This document shows, in pieces, positions 29,420-37,641 of a DNA stretch of 43,233 bases (position 1 is the stretch's first letter; every line of letters begins with the position of its first letter). Origin of the DNA: Clostridiales bacterium (GTDB lineage Bacteria; Bacillota; Clostridia; Caldicoprobacterales; UBA3941). The position numbers and the translations under genes were made by a program. The notes below the pieces were generated by a model. It saw only the letters and a list, made by a program, of their open reading frames with translations, did not search any database and was not told the origin of the DNA. The stretch is taken from contig JAAYGY010000028.1 in the NCBI GenBank assembly GCA_012735575.1, positions 1 through 43,233 of the forward strand, written 5' to 3'.

Positions 29420-31303
29420 CTAAATATTACCTGTTGCTAATTTGGTTAATATTTTATTACTACGATCTATAAATTCTATCATCTCTTCACCATCTAATGG
29501 CTTGTGTGATATTAGTGCCAAATCGTATATATGCTGACATATCATCTTTACATTTTCATCCTTGGACTTATCATTAGATAATTCCACAAGAGACTTAATT
29601 AAGTCGCTGTTTCTGTTTATTATCAAGGTCTCTTCCTTAGGAGGAGTATAGTTTATGCCCATATCTCCAAACCTGGCCATCATCTCTTCCATCCTCCTGG
29701 ATTCCTCAGAAAGCAAAATCATAGCCGGCAGGCTTGCATTCTTTAAACCTTCTACCTTTATCTTTAATTCATCCTTACCAACAGCATCTTTAAAGAGTTT
29801 TTCCAAGGCCTTATCAGTCTTTTTGTTAGCCTTTTCCTTATCCTTATCCTGGGTTTCTTTCAAACTCTCAGAAATATCTGCATCTACCCTCTTAAACTTA
29901 ACAGGCTGTCTGTTCATCTCCAGGAAGGATATAAAGTGAGCATCAATAATATTATCTAGATAAACTGCATCCAAACCATTTTCTTTAAATAGTCGAATAT
30001 ATTGAGACTGCTGGGTTTTATCACTGACATAAAATATCTGGTTTTCATGCTTATCCTTGTTTTTCTCTAAATACTCATCCAGAGTAATATATTCATCCTC
30101 CAGGTTTTTGAAAATTATCAAGTCTTTCACTCGCTCATAAAACTTCTGATCCTTCATACACCCAAATTTAATGAAGGGATTGATATCATCCCAGTATTGA
30201 TTGTAGTTATCCCGTTCATTCTTGAATAGAGAAGTCAGCTTGTCCGCTACCTTTTTGGATATATGTGCAGAAATCTTTTGAACGTAGCCGTCATTTTGTA
30301 AAAAACTACGGGATACATTAAGGGGTAGATCTGGACAATCAATAGTACCCTTCAGCAGCATCAAGAATTCCGGGATTACTTCCTTTATATTATCAGCAAC
30401 AAATACCTGGTTGCAATACAGCTTAATCTGTCCCTCCAAGGTGTCAAATTGATTGCTTAACCTGGGGAAATACAATATTCCTTTAAGGTTAAAGGGATAG
30501 TCCACATTTAGATGAATCCAGAATAAGGGATCCTTAAAGTCATAGAACACCTTGTGGTAAAACTCCTTATACTCCTCTTCAGTGCAATCATTGGGATGCT
30601 TTAGCCAAAGTGGACGGGTATCGTTTATAGGCTTTTCTTCCTCTTTATCCTTCTTGTCCTTATCTCCTAGATCATCCAAATATATTTCTACAGGCAGGAA
30701 ACTACAGTATTTGTTTAAAATTTCTCTCAACCTGTAAACCTCTAAAAACTCCTTGCTGTCTTCTGAAATATATAGGGTAATAGTTGTTCCTCTGCTGGTC
30801 CTGCTGTCAGAAGGCTCCATGCTGTAATCCATGCCCGTTTCACTAATCCAGCGAACAGGTTCCGCTCCTTGCTGCCAGGAAAGGGTGTCAATTTGAACCT
30901 TATCGGCAACCATAAAGGCTGAATAAAAACCTAATCCAAAATGCCCGATTATTTGACCTTCCTCTCCTGGTTGGTCCTTGTATTTCTCCATAAATTCCTG
31001 AGCACTGGAATAGGCTACCTGATTGATGTATTTTTTAACCTCATCAGCAGTCATGCCTATACCATTGTCTATAACCCTGATGATACCCTTGTCCTTATCT
31101 AAATGGACCCTAACCTGCAGAGCAGGCTGTCCATCAAGGTTAACTTCTCCTATATTAGATAGCCTTTTTAGTTTTTGGATGGCATCACAGCCATTTGATA
31201 CTAATTCGCGAAGGAAAATATCCTTATCGGAATATAGCCACTGCTTTATTATAGGAAAAATATTATCGGTATGAACAGCGATATTTCCCCTCTCTCGAAC
31301 CAT
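29420..31303 (-). CDS. htpG: Chaperone HtpG (Hsp90)
   Basis: A 627-residue Hsp90 with the usual three domains: GHKL ATPase (about 1-210; motifs ELVSNGCDAIQKL, DNGIGMTADEV and IGHFGLGFYSAFM), middle domain (about 235-490, with the conserved RSFLQNDGYVQKI containing catalytic Arg), and dimerisation domain (about 500-620). It starts after a GGAGG site and lies between a LiaF-like gene upstream and the homocysteine genes downstream, all on the minus strand. No CIRCE element was seen in the 57-base upstream gap. Confidence 0.97.
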   Translation of the reverse strand: MVRERGNIAVHTDNIFPIIKQWLYSDKDIFLRELVSNGCDAIQKLKRLSNIGEVNLDGQPALQVRVHLDKDKGIIRVIDNGIGMTADEVKKYINQVAYSSAQEFMEKYKDQPGEEGQIIGHFGLGFYSAFMVADKVQIDTLSWQQGAEPVRWISETGMDYSMEPSDSRTSRGTTITLYISEDSKEFLEVYRLREILNKYCSFLPVEIYLDDLGDKDKKDKEEEKPINDTRPLWLKHPNDCTEEEYKEFYHKVFYDFKDPLFWIHLNVDYPFNLKGILYFPRLSNQFDTLEGQIKLYCNQVFVADNIKEVIPEFLMLLKGTIDCPDLPLNVSRSFLQNDGYVQKISAHISKKVADKLTSLFKNERDNYNQYWDDINPFIKFGCMKDQKFYERVKDLIIFKNLEDEYITLDEYLEKNKDKHENQIFYVSDKTQQSQYIRLFKENGLDAVYLDNIIDAHFISFLEMNRQPVKFKRVDADISESLKETQDKDKEKANKKTDKALEKLFKDAVGKDELKIKVEGLKNASLPAMILLSEESRRMEEMMARFGDMGINYTPPKEETLIINRNSDLIKSLVELSNDKSKDENVKMICQHIYDLALISHKPLDGEEMIEFIDRSNKILTKLATGNI

Positions 31304-31360
31304 TTATATTCCTCCTTGTGTATTTTTTCTATTTTTATTTTACATAAGTTGCATTCCTTG

Positions 31361-31882
31361 TCAATTTCCTTCTACTATATCTATCTTGCCAAATACTACA
31401 TTGGCTTCTATTACTAGTGCGGGAGTACCTTCCCCAGTTCTATAGGTATGGTCTCCGAAAACGATAGTTGATCCATCGGGGGTATTGCCACTTCCAAAAG
31501 CTGAGCTTATCTTTATCACGGTTGGTATTTCGGGATTAACCTTTATCAAAGTATTTCCAAATATAGTATTTATTTGGATATTGTCCCTAAGCTCATCTAT
31601 TGAAATAGTTGATAAGTCAATGACCATGTTGCCAAACACTACATTATATTCCTTTTCAGGATCCACTATCTCAACCTTACCATCTGAAAAAAACATATCC
31701 GATCGGTTTTTAACTACAAATCCTCCCATTAGTGCAGATACACCCATAGCTATAAAAAGAACACCAATTATTATTCTAGGCATAGAGATGTTAAGCTTAA
31801 ACTGATACTTTAAAATTAGCAGAATACCAATTCCAATGAGAAGGATTCCCCAAAAATAATTTTGCACACCTTTCATAATCAT
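31361..31882 (-). CDS. Small LiaF-like membrane protein
   Basis: A 173-residue protein with two N-terminal membrane helices (YFWGILLIGIGILLIL; IIIGVLFIAMGVSALMGG) and a beta-rich C-terminal domain of the LiaF-like type with repeated VVFGNMV, TIFGNT, SAFGSG and VVFGKI turns. LiaF proteins inhibit cell-envelope stress kinases or shape envelope stress responses. No kinase is next to it. The window holds a second, larger relative at 42313-42984. Located upstream of htpG on the same strand. Confidence 0.85.
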   Translation of the reverse strand: MIMKGVQNYFWGILLIGIGILLILKYQFKLNISMPRIIIGVLFIAMGVSALMGGFVVKNRSDMFFSDGKVEIVDPEKEYNVVFGNMVIDLSTISIDELRDNIQINTIFGNTLIKVNPEIPTVIKISSAFGSGNTPDGSTIVFGDHTYRTGEGTPALVIEANVVFGKIDIVEGN

Positions 31883-31930
31883 AACCCCCTATTTTTTATA
31901 ACTGAATCAAAACAAAATGCCTACCTCTTA

Positions 31931-33337
31931 TTATAATACTATTTGAAAATAATTCTTTGCATTATTAAAACATATATCCTGAATCATTCTACCCAACAGG
32001 TCAAAGTCATAAGGCGCCTCTCCATTTTCAACCCACTCACCGATAATATTACATAAAATCCTTCTAAAGTATTCATGCCTGGTGTAGGATAAGAAACTTC
32101 TGGAGTCGGTAAGCATTCCTACAAAGCGGCTTAATAAACCTACATTTGCCAAAACTTTCATCTGTTCTTCCATACCATCTTTTTGATCATTGAACCACCA
32201 GGCGGAACCAAATTGAATCTTACCGGGAATGCCATCCCCTTGGAAATTACCTGTCATAGTAGCTAAAACATAGTTGTCTTTTGGATTTAGAGTATATAGT
32301 ATGGTCCGAGGCAGAGCATTTTCAACATCCAAAGCATCTAAAAATCGTGATAGATTATAGGCGATGTTGTGGTCATGAATTGAATCAAATCCAATATCGG
32401 GCCCTAGCTGCCTAAACATTCTAGTATTATTATTACGCATAGCCCCAATATGTAGCTGCATTGCCCATCCCAGTTTTGCATATAATCTGCCTAAAAACAA
32501 CATTACAGCGGTCTTAAATGCTTCCTCATCCTCCAGGCTTATATTATCCTGTTTTCGTCCTTTACTGAATATTTCATCCAACTTTTTGCTGTCTGCTCTT
32601 CTGTAGGGAACATATTCGAAGGCATGATCCGATAGACGACAGCCTCTTTCATGAAAATAATTTACCCTATCCTCCAAGGCACTTAAATACTCATCAAAGG
32701 AGTTTATTGATCTTTCAGTTATTTCTTCTAACCTGTCTAACCAGTCCCTAAAAGTTTCCTTATTTATATCCAAGCCCTTATCAGGACGGAAGGTAGGTAC
32801 CACTTTTACATCAAAATCATCTAAAGCCTTAATCTTTTCATGATATCTAAGATCATCCAGGGGATCGTCAGTTGTGCCTACCAGCCTGACATTGGATCTT
32901 TTTATAAGGCCTCTGGGTGTAAATCCCTCCTCTTTTAGCATTTCATTAACCTTATTCCATATATCTTCAGCAGTATCTTCATTTAACAGTTCATCTATAC
33001 CAAAATATCTTCTAAGCTCCAGATGGGTCCAGTGGTATAAAGGATTACCTATAGTGTAGGGAACAGTGCCTGCCCATTTCTTAAATTTTTCAAAATCATC
33101 TCCATGGCCGGTTATATATTTTTCATCTACACCATTGGCGCGCATGACCCTCCACTTATAGTGATCTCCATAAAGCCATAATTCTGTTATATTTTTATAA
33201 TACTTGTTTTCCCAAATCTCCTTGGGGTCTAAGTGACAATGATAATCGTAGATAGGCATATCCTTTGCATATTCATGATATAATCTAACGGCAGTATCAT
33301 TGGACAATAAGAAGTTTTCATCCATAAACTTTTTCAA
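31931..33337 (-). CDS. uxaC: Glucuronate/galacturonate isomerase
   Basis: About 468 residues. It interconverts glucuronate and fructuronate (or galacturonate and tagaturonate), the first step of hexuronate breakdown. Metal-binding histidines are in YDYHCHLDPKEIW near the start. Other UxaC blocks are LHIGAMRNNNTRMFRQLGPD, TILYTLNPKDNYVLATM, and GMLTDSRSFLSYTRHEYFRR. A TTG at 33337 (MKKFMDENF) has the strong GGGGGAG site 6 bases before it, which favours it over the in-frame ATG at 33352. No other uronate genes are adjacent. Complements the glycosidase genes in polysaccharide use. Confidence 0.95.
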   Translation of the reverse strand: MKKFMDENFLLSNDTAVRLYHEYAKDMPIYDYHCHLDPKEIWENKYYKNITELWLYGDHYKWRVMRANGVDEKYITGHGDDFEKFKKWAGTVPYTIGNPLYHWTHLELRRYFGIDELLNEDTAEDIWNKVNEMLKEEGFTPRGLIKRSNVRLVGTTDDPLDDLRYHEKIKALDDFDVKVVPTFRPDKGLDINKETFRDWLDRLEEITERSINSFDEYLSALEDRVNYFHERGCRLSDHAFEYVPYRRADSKKLDEIFSKGRKQDNISLEDEEAFKTAVMLFLGRLYAKLGWAMQLHIGAMRNNNTRMFRQLGPDIGFDSIHDHNIAYNLSRFLDALDVENALPRTILYTLNPKDNYVLATMTGNFQGDGIPGKIQFGSAWWFNDQKDGMEEQMKVLANVGLLSRFVGMLTDSRSFLSYTRHEYFRRILCNIIGEWVENGEAPYDFDLLGRMIQDICFNNAKNYFQIVL

Positions 33338-33429
33338 TCTATACTCCCCCATTATTTCATATATGATATACTACTTAATAATTTATCATTCTTATCTGAT
33401 TAAAGCAATTCATTTGATTAAAAAATATC

Positions 33430-33679
33430 TTATCCACATTTTCCACACAATACTACCCCTTAAATTCTAGGATTTTTATGACTTTATGCCTTTAAAACTG
33501 AAAGTTATCCAGTACTTATCCACAAGTTATCCATATATCTGTTAATAACTTAATTGATTCTTATACAATTATGAATAAAAAGAAGGAAGTTATCCACATA
33601 AATTCACTTTTTTCACGGTTTTGTGGATAGTTTTGTGGATAACTTGTTTTTTCTTGTGGAATTTTTTCAGTTATCCACA
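33430..33679. other. DnaA-box cluster (five perfect boxes), possible DnaA-titration or origin-like region
   Basis: Perfect TTATCCACA boxes lie at 33430-33438, 33516-33524, 33590-33598 and 33671-33679 (plus strand) and 33634-33642 (minus). Single-mismatch boxes occur at 33439-33447, 33527-33535 and 33622-33630, with weaker ones at 33505-33513 and 33655-33663. Chance expectation for five perfect 9-mers in 250 bases is far below one. The cluster sits in a roughly 600-base gene-free region where the flanking genes diverge (uxaC minus, DUF1538 plus). dnaA is not in the window. The minus-strand rRNA on the right argues that the main origin is further right, so a datA-like or regulatory DnaA site is favoured. 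Confidence 0.85.
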
Positions 33680-33691
33680 TTTTTTATCTTA

Positions 33692-33720
33692 TTGACAAAT
33701 TTCTTTTTTACTGTCATAAT
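33692..33720 (+). promoter_or_regulatory. Sigma-A promoter beside the DnaA boxes
   Basis: TTGACA (33692-33697) and CATAAT (33715-33720) are separated by exactly 17 bases. It reads rightwards from a perfect DnaA box that ends 12 bases before the -35 element, so DnaA binding could affect it. Confidence 0.7.
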
Positions 33721-33728
33721 CAAATTGA

Positions 33729-33758
33729 TTGACAATTGCATAAAACTATTCATATAAT
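33729..33758 (+). promoter_or_regulatory. Consensus sigma-A promoter for the DUF1538-PII genes
   Basis: A perfect TTGACA (33729-33734) and perfect TATAAT (33753-33758) are 18 bases apart, one of the best promoters in the window. It would start an mRNA near 33765 with a leader of about 185 bases before the DUF1538 start. The leader contains a small ATTATCC/GGATAAT hairpin, but no recognised riboswitch. Confidence 0.8.
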
Positions 33759-33947
33759 AAATTTATCGTTAGTTTTATGCATTATCCTACTAACTAATTG
33801 GATAATCTTGGTTTTTAGTTTAGTATGGGCTTTTATCAATACTTGATATTAGCCTTTTTAACTGTTTACTTTTTTTCGTAGTATATATGCACTTACAATT
33901 TTTTTATTTTGGCAATAATATCTACACTAAAGAAAGGAGTAACGTAT

Positions 33948-34643
33948 ATGTTTGTAAGAGCACTTAAGGATCTGTGGGAGACAGCCAGTTCAGTACTTCC
34001 CCTAATGGGAGTACTTATAGTCTTTCAGCTTGGGGTTCTCCGAAAGCCCATACCCAATGCTAAGGTTTTTATTATAGCCTGTTTTTTGTGTTTATTTGGC
34101 CTTCATTTTTTCATTAAGGGTGCTTCTAATGCACTTATTCCCCTTGCCGATACTGTGGGTAGTAATATAGTTAGTATAAATAATAACTACATTATAATTG
34201 GGTTTGCCCTATTATTAGGATATGCTTCTACTCTAGTAGAACCTGCACTAGCCGCCCTGGCTATTGAAGTAGAGGAAATATCGGTAGGCGCCATTCGCCG
34301 TAATGTGCTCACTCATACCGTTGCTATAGGATTTGGTATTGGACTGGCCATTGGGATTAGTAAAATATTGTTCAACATATCCACAAAAAAAATACTTTTA
34401 CCATTATTGCTAATATCTGGTATACTTGCTTATTTTGCGCCTGAAGAGTATGTTGCTATAGCTTTTGATTCTGCCAGTGCAACCACAGGCCCTGTAAATA
34501 TTCCCATTAACATGGCATTGGCAATAGGTATTGCCAAGACTTTAGAGGGTGTAGATCCTTTATTAAGCGGCTTTGGCATAGTAGGGCTTACTTCTATGGG
34601 AACAGTTCTATCCGTGCTTACATTGGGTATACTTAACAAATAA
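33948..34643 (+). CDS. DUF1538 membrane protein (putative transporter half)
   Basis: About 231 residues from the ATG at 33948, preceded by AAAGGAG; an in-frame ATG at 33909 is less likely. It has about six hydrophobic segments and the DUF1538 stretches GYASTLVEPALAALAIEVEE and AFDSASATTGPVNIPINMALA. DUF1538 proteins are putative membrane transporters often encoded beside PII signalling proteins; many exist as two adjacent halves or one double-length protein. Only one half is present here, followed by a PII gene. It likely acts as a homodimer or needs a partner elsewhere. Transport substrate is unknown. Confidence 0.85.
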   Translation: MFVRALKDLWETASSVLPLMGVLIVFQLGVLRKPIPNAKVFIIACFLCLFGLHFFIKGASNALIPLADTVGSNIVSINNNYIIIGFALLLGYASTLVEPALAALAIEVEEISVGAIRRNVLTHTVAIGFGIGLAIGISKILFNISTKKILLPLLLISGILAYFAPEEYVAIAFDSASATTGPVNIPINMALAIGIAKTLEGVDPLLSGFGIVGLTSMGTVLSVLTLGILNK

Positions 34644-34735
34644 TAGCAAGTATTCACTTATATAAATAAATGTTGTGATATAATCATATATAAAGACTAA
34701 TCTGTATGTTTATATATTATGCATATAAAACAGAT

Positions 34736-34761
34736 TTCTGATAAACTATATCAGAAATTTT
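34736..34761 (+). promoter_or_regulatory. Hairpin upstream of the PII gene
   Basis: TTTCTGATA pairs with TATCAGAAA around a short loop and is followed by ATTTT, just before the AGGAGG site of the PII gene. A second short repeat (AATCTGT at 34699-34705 and ACAGATT at 34728-34735) lies upstream. They may act as a weak terminator of the DUF1538 transcript or tune PII translation. Confidence 0.5.
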
Positions 34762-34777
34762 AGGAGGTAATTTATTA

Positions 34778-35101
34778 ATGACTACAAAAGCTATATGCGC
34801 CATTGTAGAACGGGGCAAAGCTGACCGCATTGTAGACAAAGCAAAAAAAGCTGGAGCAGAAGGCGCTACTGTTATCTATGGTAGGGGTACAGGGGAAAAG
34901 GAGTTTATGAGATTTTTTAACCGCCAAATAGAATCATCAAAAGAGATTATTCTCATAGTTACCGAAGAGCATAAACTAGATCCTATTCTAAACGCTGTTA
35001 TTAAGGCAGGTAATCTGGATCACCCAGGGGCGGGAATTGTTTTTTCCTTCGACATTGAAAATTTACACGGTCTCCAACACAGATTAGAAGTAAAAAAGTA
35101 A
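34778..35101 (+). CDS. PII-family signalling protein
   Basis: A 107-residue PII-like protein (MTTKAICAIVERGKADRIVDKAKK start; GAEGATVIYGRGTGEKEF forms the T-loop region; HPGAGIVFSF near the C terminus). It is not a GlnB/GlnK: the T-loop lacks the usual Tyr modification site context. It follows the DUF1538 gene on the same strand, and such PII variants are thought to control the neighbouring membrane protein by binding a small ligand. The ligand is unknown. Strong AGGAGG site. Confidence 0.88.
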   Translation: MTTKAICAIVERGKADRIVDKAKKAGAEGATVIYGRGTGEKEFMRFFNRQIESSKEIILIVTEEHKLDPILNAVIKAGNLDHPGAGIVFSFDIENLHGLQHRLEVKK

Positions 35102-35111
35102 ATTATTTAGT

Positions 35112-35156
35112 AAAAATGCAGATGAAAATCAAAACTGATTCTCATCTGCATTTTTT
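35112..35156 (+). terminator. Intrinsic terminator of the PII gene
   Basis: The stem AAAAATGCAGATGA / TCATCTGCATTTTT has a 16-base loop and ends in T residues. It starts about 10 bases after the PII stop codon and separates it from the sigma-factor operon. Confidence 0.92.
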
Positions 35157-35252
35157 ATTTACTATTCTCTTTAAAGCCAGCATATATCCAAAAACTTTTT
35201 TTTGGATTTTAGGGTATATATAGTACAAGGCGTTGATGTTTGGAGGTGAATC

Positions 35253-35786
35253 ATGGAAACAAATTTACTTCAACGGTTAAAAAAGAGAGACGAAAAAGCC
35301 TTTGAAGAGCTTTATAACAAATATGGAGAATATGCCTTGAGGGTAGCAACTGCTATTACTAAAAATCATGAAAATGCTGCTGATATAGTTCAGGAAACCT
35401 TCATTAGGGTATATCACTACATTGACAATTTTGATATAAATAAACCCTTTGAACCTTGGTTCTATAGGATTTTGATAAATGAATGCAACAGGTCCTTTAA
35501 AAAGGATCATAAAAACTTGCCTATTAGTGATTATATGGATAACAGTGCCCTTTTTGCTAAAGAAGATAATCACGATTTTGTTGAATATCAGTTTCTATAT
35601 GAAGCCATAGGAAACTTAAAAGATATTTACAGAATCCCAATAATTCTAAAGTATCTGAAAGGCTTTAAAGAAGCCGAGATTGCTGAAATTTTGGAAATCA
35701 ATCAAAATACCATAAAATCAAGGCTACTAAAGGGTAGACAATATTTAAAATCAGCCTTAAATAATATAAAGAAAGGAGTTTTGTAA
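35253..35786 (+). CDS. ECF-type sigma-70 family factor
   Basis: A 177-residue sigma factor. Region 2 (about 15-85) includes ENAADIVQETFIRVYHYIDNF, the typical sigma-70 r2 helix. Region 4 (about 120-172) contains PIILKYLKGFKEAEIAEILEIN with the helix-turn-helix and NTIKSRLLKGRQYL. It has a GGAGGTGAATC site before ATG. The anti-sigma gene begins immediately at its stop, typical of a sigma/anti-sigma pair. The trigger is unknown. Confidence 0.93.
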   Translation: METNLLQRLKKRDEKAFEELYNKYGEYALRVATAITKNHENAADIVQETFIRVYHYIDNFDINKPFEPWFYRILINECNRSFKKDHKNLPISDYMDNSALFAKEDNHDFVEYQFLYEAIGNLKDIYRIPIILKYLKGFKEAEIAEILEINQNTIKSRLLKGRQYLKSALNNIKKGVL

Positions 35787-36542
35787 ATGAATGATAAATT
35801 TGATGACAATATCAAAAAAGCCCTTGAATACGGCACCAGCCATGTATTAGACCAAAAAGATCAAGTCTGGGAAGCTATCAAAGTAAGAACCTATTATTTA
35901 CCAAAAGGAGTTAGCAGAATGAATAAAAAAAGAAAGAAAAGAAATCCCTTTATTAAAATTATGGCAGCATCAACTGTTGCAGCAGCACTATTACTAACAT
36001 TTTTAATAGAAACAGAGCCAGGTAAGGCAGCCATTGACAAAATTAAGGAGATGTTTGAACCTCAAAAGAATATAGTACAGGAGCTGGAGGGAAATAAGGA
36101 GGAAACTCAGGTAGAACTAAACCATAGCAAGATGGGCTATATTATATATGTTGATAAAGAGATGTATGATATGGTAAAAACTGATGATGCTGATAAAATT
36201 GTAGCCAAACATAAAGCCGAAGGACTGCCTGAGGTATTTATGGAAATTACACAGATTGTAGATAAAGATCCCAATACTGTAGCAGCTGATATTGAAAACC
36301 AGTTAAAAGCAGAGTTTCCTATAGTGGAAAACCGTGGCCAGGTATCTGATCCTATAAAAGGAATTCTAATCCGTGCAACAACAGGCCATGAATGGAATGA
36401 TAAGGTAGTAGTCTACTATCTGGTAGACAATACACAGGGTGGAACCTTCTTAATAAAGCAGCAGTACTTTATGGAAGCCTCAGAAGGCCATGGTGCAAGA
36501 TTCTACCATATGCTTAAGGAATTTGAAATAGTAAAAGAATAG
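35787..36542 (+). CDS. Membrane-anchored anti-sigma factor, DUF4367-like
   Basis: A 251-residue protein with a cytoplasmic N-terminal roughly 65 residues (basic patch NKKRKKRNPF), one membrane helix (IMAASTVAAALLLTFLIE, about 66-83) and an extracellular domain rich in beta-strand. A DUF4367-like segment (GYIIYVDKEMYDM onward) follows. It directly abuts the sigma-factor gene with no gap. It likely holds the ECF factor inactive until an envelope signal reaches the outside domain. No zinc-binding anti-sigma motif (HxxxCxxC) is visible. Confidence 0.8.
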   Translation: MNDKFDDNIKKALEYGTSHVLDQKDQVWEAIKVRTYYLPKGVSRMNKKRKKRNPFIKIMAASTVAAALLLTFLIETEPGKAAIDKIKEMFEPQKNIVQELEGNKEETQVELNHSKMGYIIYVDKEMYDMVKTDDADKIVAKHKAEGLPEVFMEITQIVDKDPNTVAADIENQLKAEFPIVENRGQVSDPIKGILIRATTGHEWNDKVVVYYLVDNTQGGTFLIKQQYFMEASEGHGARFYHMLKEFEIVKE

Positions 36543-36570
36543 AAAAACAAACATTCAAATTAATTATTAA

Positions 36571-36599
36571 TGATCGGCCTATACAGGCCGATCTTTTTG
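36571..36599 (+). terminator. Intrinsic terminator of the sigma/anti-sigma operon
   Basis: GATCGGCC (36572-36579) pairs perfectly with GGCCGATC (36586-36593) around TATACA, followed by TTTTTG. It lies about 30 bases after the anti-sigma stop. Confidence 0.93.
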
Positions 36600-36726
36600 T
36601 TACCGTTACTTATCTAATTTATATTTCATATCTTTTACTTTCATGCACATTTTATAAACATATATCATAATATATCCTGTAAGATAATATAAAATATCTC
36701 TTTTAGGATATATGGAGGTGTGAAAA

Positions 36727-37020
36727 TTGGATAATAACTATGAAAGCAGCTTATTAATACCTCAAAATCCGAATAAATGTAAAAAGAAAGACCAATCATG
36801 TCCTCAATTACCTGGTACCCTGCTAAGGATTTTTATTCCGGCTGGAGCCACAATCAACCTTTTAAACCTAATTGAAGTAACCTCACCTTCAGGAATTTGC
36901 CTTATCGTTAGAATACCTTTGTTAGGTGATGTCTCAAAGGATGGTAAAAGACTTCCATTAGGTAATATAATATCTGCTATCGAAGAGCTAGGCGGCAGTG
37001 TTGAAATTATGACCGACTAA
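36727..37020 (+). CDS. Unknown protein, 97 residues
   Basis: Starts at TTG 36727, six bases after GGAGGTG. The sequence begins MDNNYESSLLIPQNPNKCKK, has two cysteines close together (CKKKDQSC), and continues with LPGTLLRIFIPAGATINLLN, a beta-rich section. No signal peptide or membrane helix. I do not recognise the family. Transcribed alone between two terminators (36571-36599 upstream, 37090-37127 downstream), so probably an independent unit. Confidence 0.6.
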   Translation: MDNNYESSLLIPQNPNKCKKKDQSCPQLPGTLLRIFIPAGATINLLNLIEVTSPSGICLIVRIPLLGDVSKDGKRLPLGNIISAIEELGGSVEIMTD

Positions 37021-37089
37021 TTCACTCCATTCCCATCTGAACAAAAAGACCTAATCCCCTTTTATAAAATTCTATTCACATTAGTATGC

Positions 37090-37127
37090 ATGGTTTCTAT
37101 ACTCTAAAGGAACCATACATTTTTTTT
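37090..37127 (+). terminator. Probable terminator after the 97-residue gene
   Basis: ATGGTT (37090-37095) and AACCAT (37111-37116) pair across a 15-base loop, and eight T residues follow at 37120-37127. The stem is short, so termination may be partial. Confidence 0.55.
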
Positions 37128-37241
37128 ATAGAGCATTGCTAATTATACTAACAGTGGTTACATGATATAATTTGGCATAAAAAATATAAAGCTTAATACC
37201 TGGATTTAATAAAGAGATGAAACAAAAACATATATAAAAAA

Positions 37242-37278
37242 AGCTGGTACTTGTACAATGTTTGTACAAGCACCAGCT
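37242..37278 (-). terminator. Intrinsic terminator of tRNA-Arg(ACG)
   Basis: AGCTGGTACTTGTACAA and TTGTACAAGCACCAGCT form a 17-bp stem with one mismatch, followed by TTTTTTT on the minus strand. It begins about 14 bases downstream of the tRNA. Confidence 0.9.
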
Positions 37279-37291
37279 GATCGCCTAAAAA

Positions 37292-37368
37292 TGGTGTACC
37301 CGGAGGGATTCGAACCCCCGACCTTCTGATTCGTAGTCAGACACTCTATCCAGCTGAGCTACGGGTAC
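37292..37368 (-). tRNA. tRNA-Arg, anticodon ACG
   Basis: A 77-base tRNA with CCA encoded. Acceptor GTACCCG/CGGGTAC, D-arm GCTCAGCTGGATAGAG, anticodon loop CTACGAA (ACG), T-arm GGGGTTCGAATCCC. A34 is the substrate of TadA (encoded at 22861-23331), giving inosine to read CGU, CGC and CGA. Confidence 0.97.
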
Positions 37369-37442
37369 ATACAAACTAAACGGCTTATAACATTTTACAT
37401 TATGGACATGATTATGTCAAGATACAATTTTTGTGAAAAAAT

Positions 37443-37468
37443 AGCGACCCTGTATAAAACAGGGTCTT
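37443..37468 (-). terminator. Intrinsic terminator after the zinc-ribbon gene
   Basis: GACCCTG pairs with CAGGGTC around TATAAAA; on the minus strand the stem is followed by GCTATTTTTTC. It lies about 175 bases after the zinc-ribbon gene stop and upstream of tRNA-Arg(ACG). No gene lies between 37469 and 37641. Confidence 0.65.
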
Positions 37469-37641
37469 AATATATGATAATAAGGGGAGTTAACAATGAA
37501 ATTTAACTCCATATATTATAACATTTTTTCGACAAAAAGCCAAGGTTTTTTATAATTTTTTTATATTTTCCCAATTTACATCAGACACAATAAGTATAGA
37601 AAGAGAAACAATACGGAGCATTGGAAGACAAAACTATACTC

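Noticed and set aside
33430-33679. Calling this region the chromosomal oriC outright
   Set aside because: dnaA, dnaN or other origin genes are absent, and the minus-strand rRNA operon to the right would face head-on replication. The safer call is a DnaA-box cluster.
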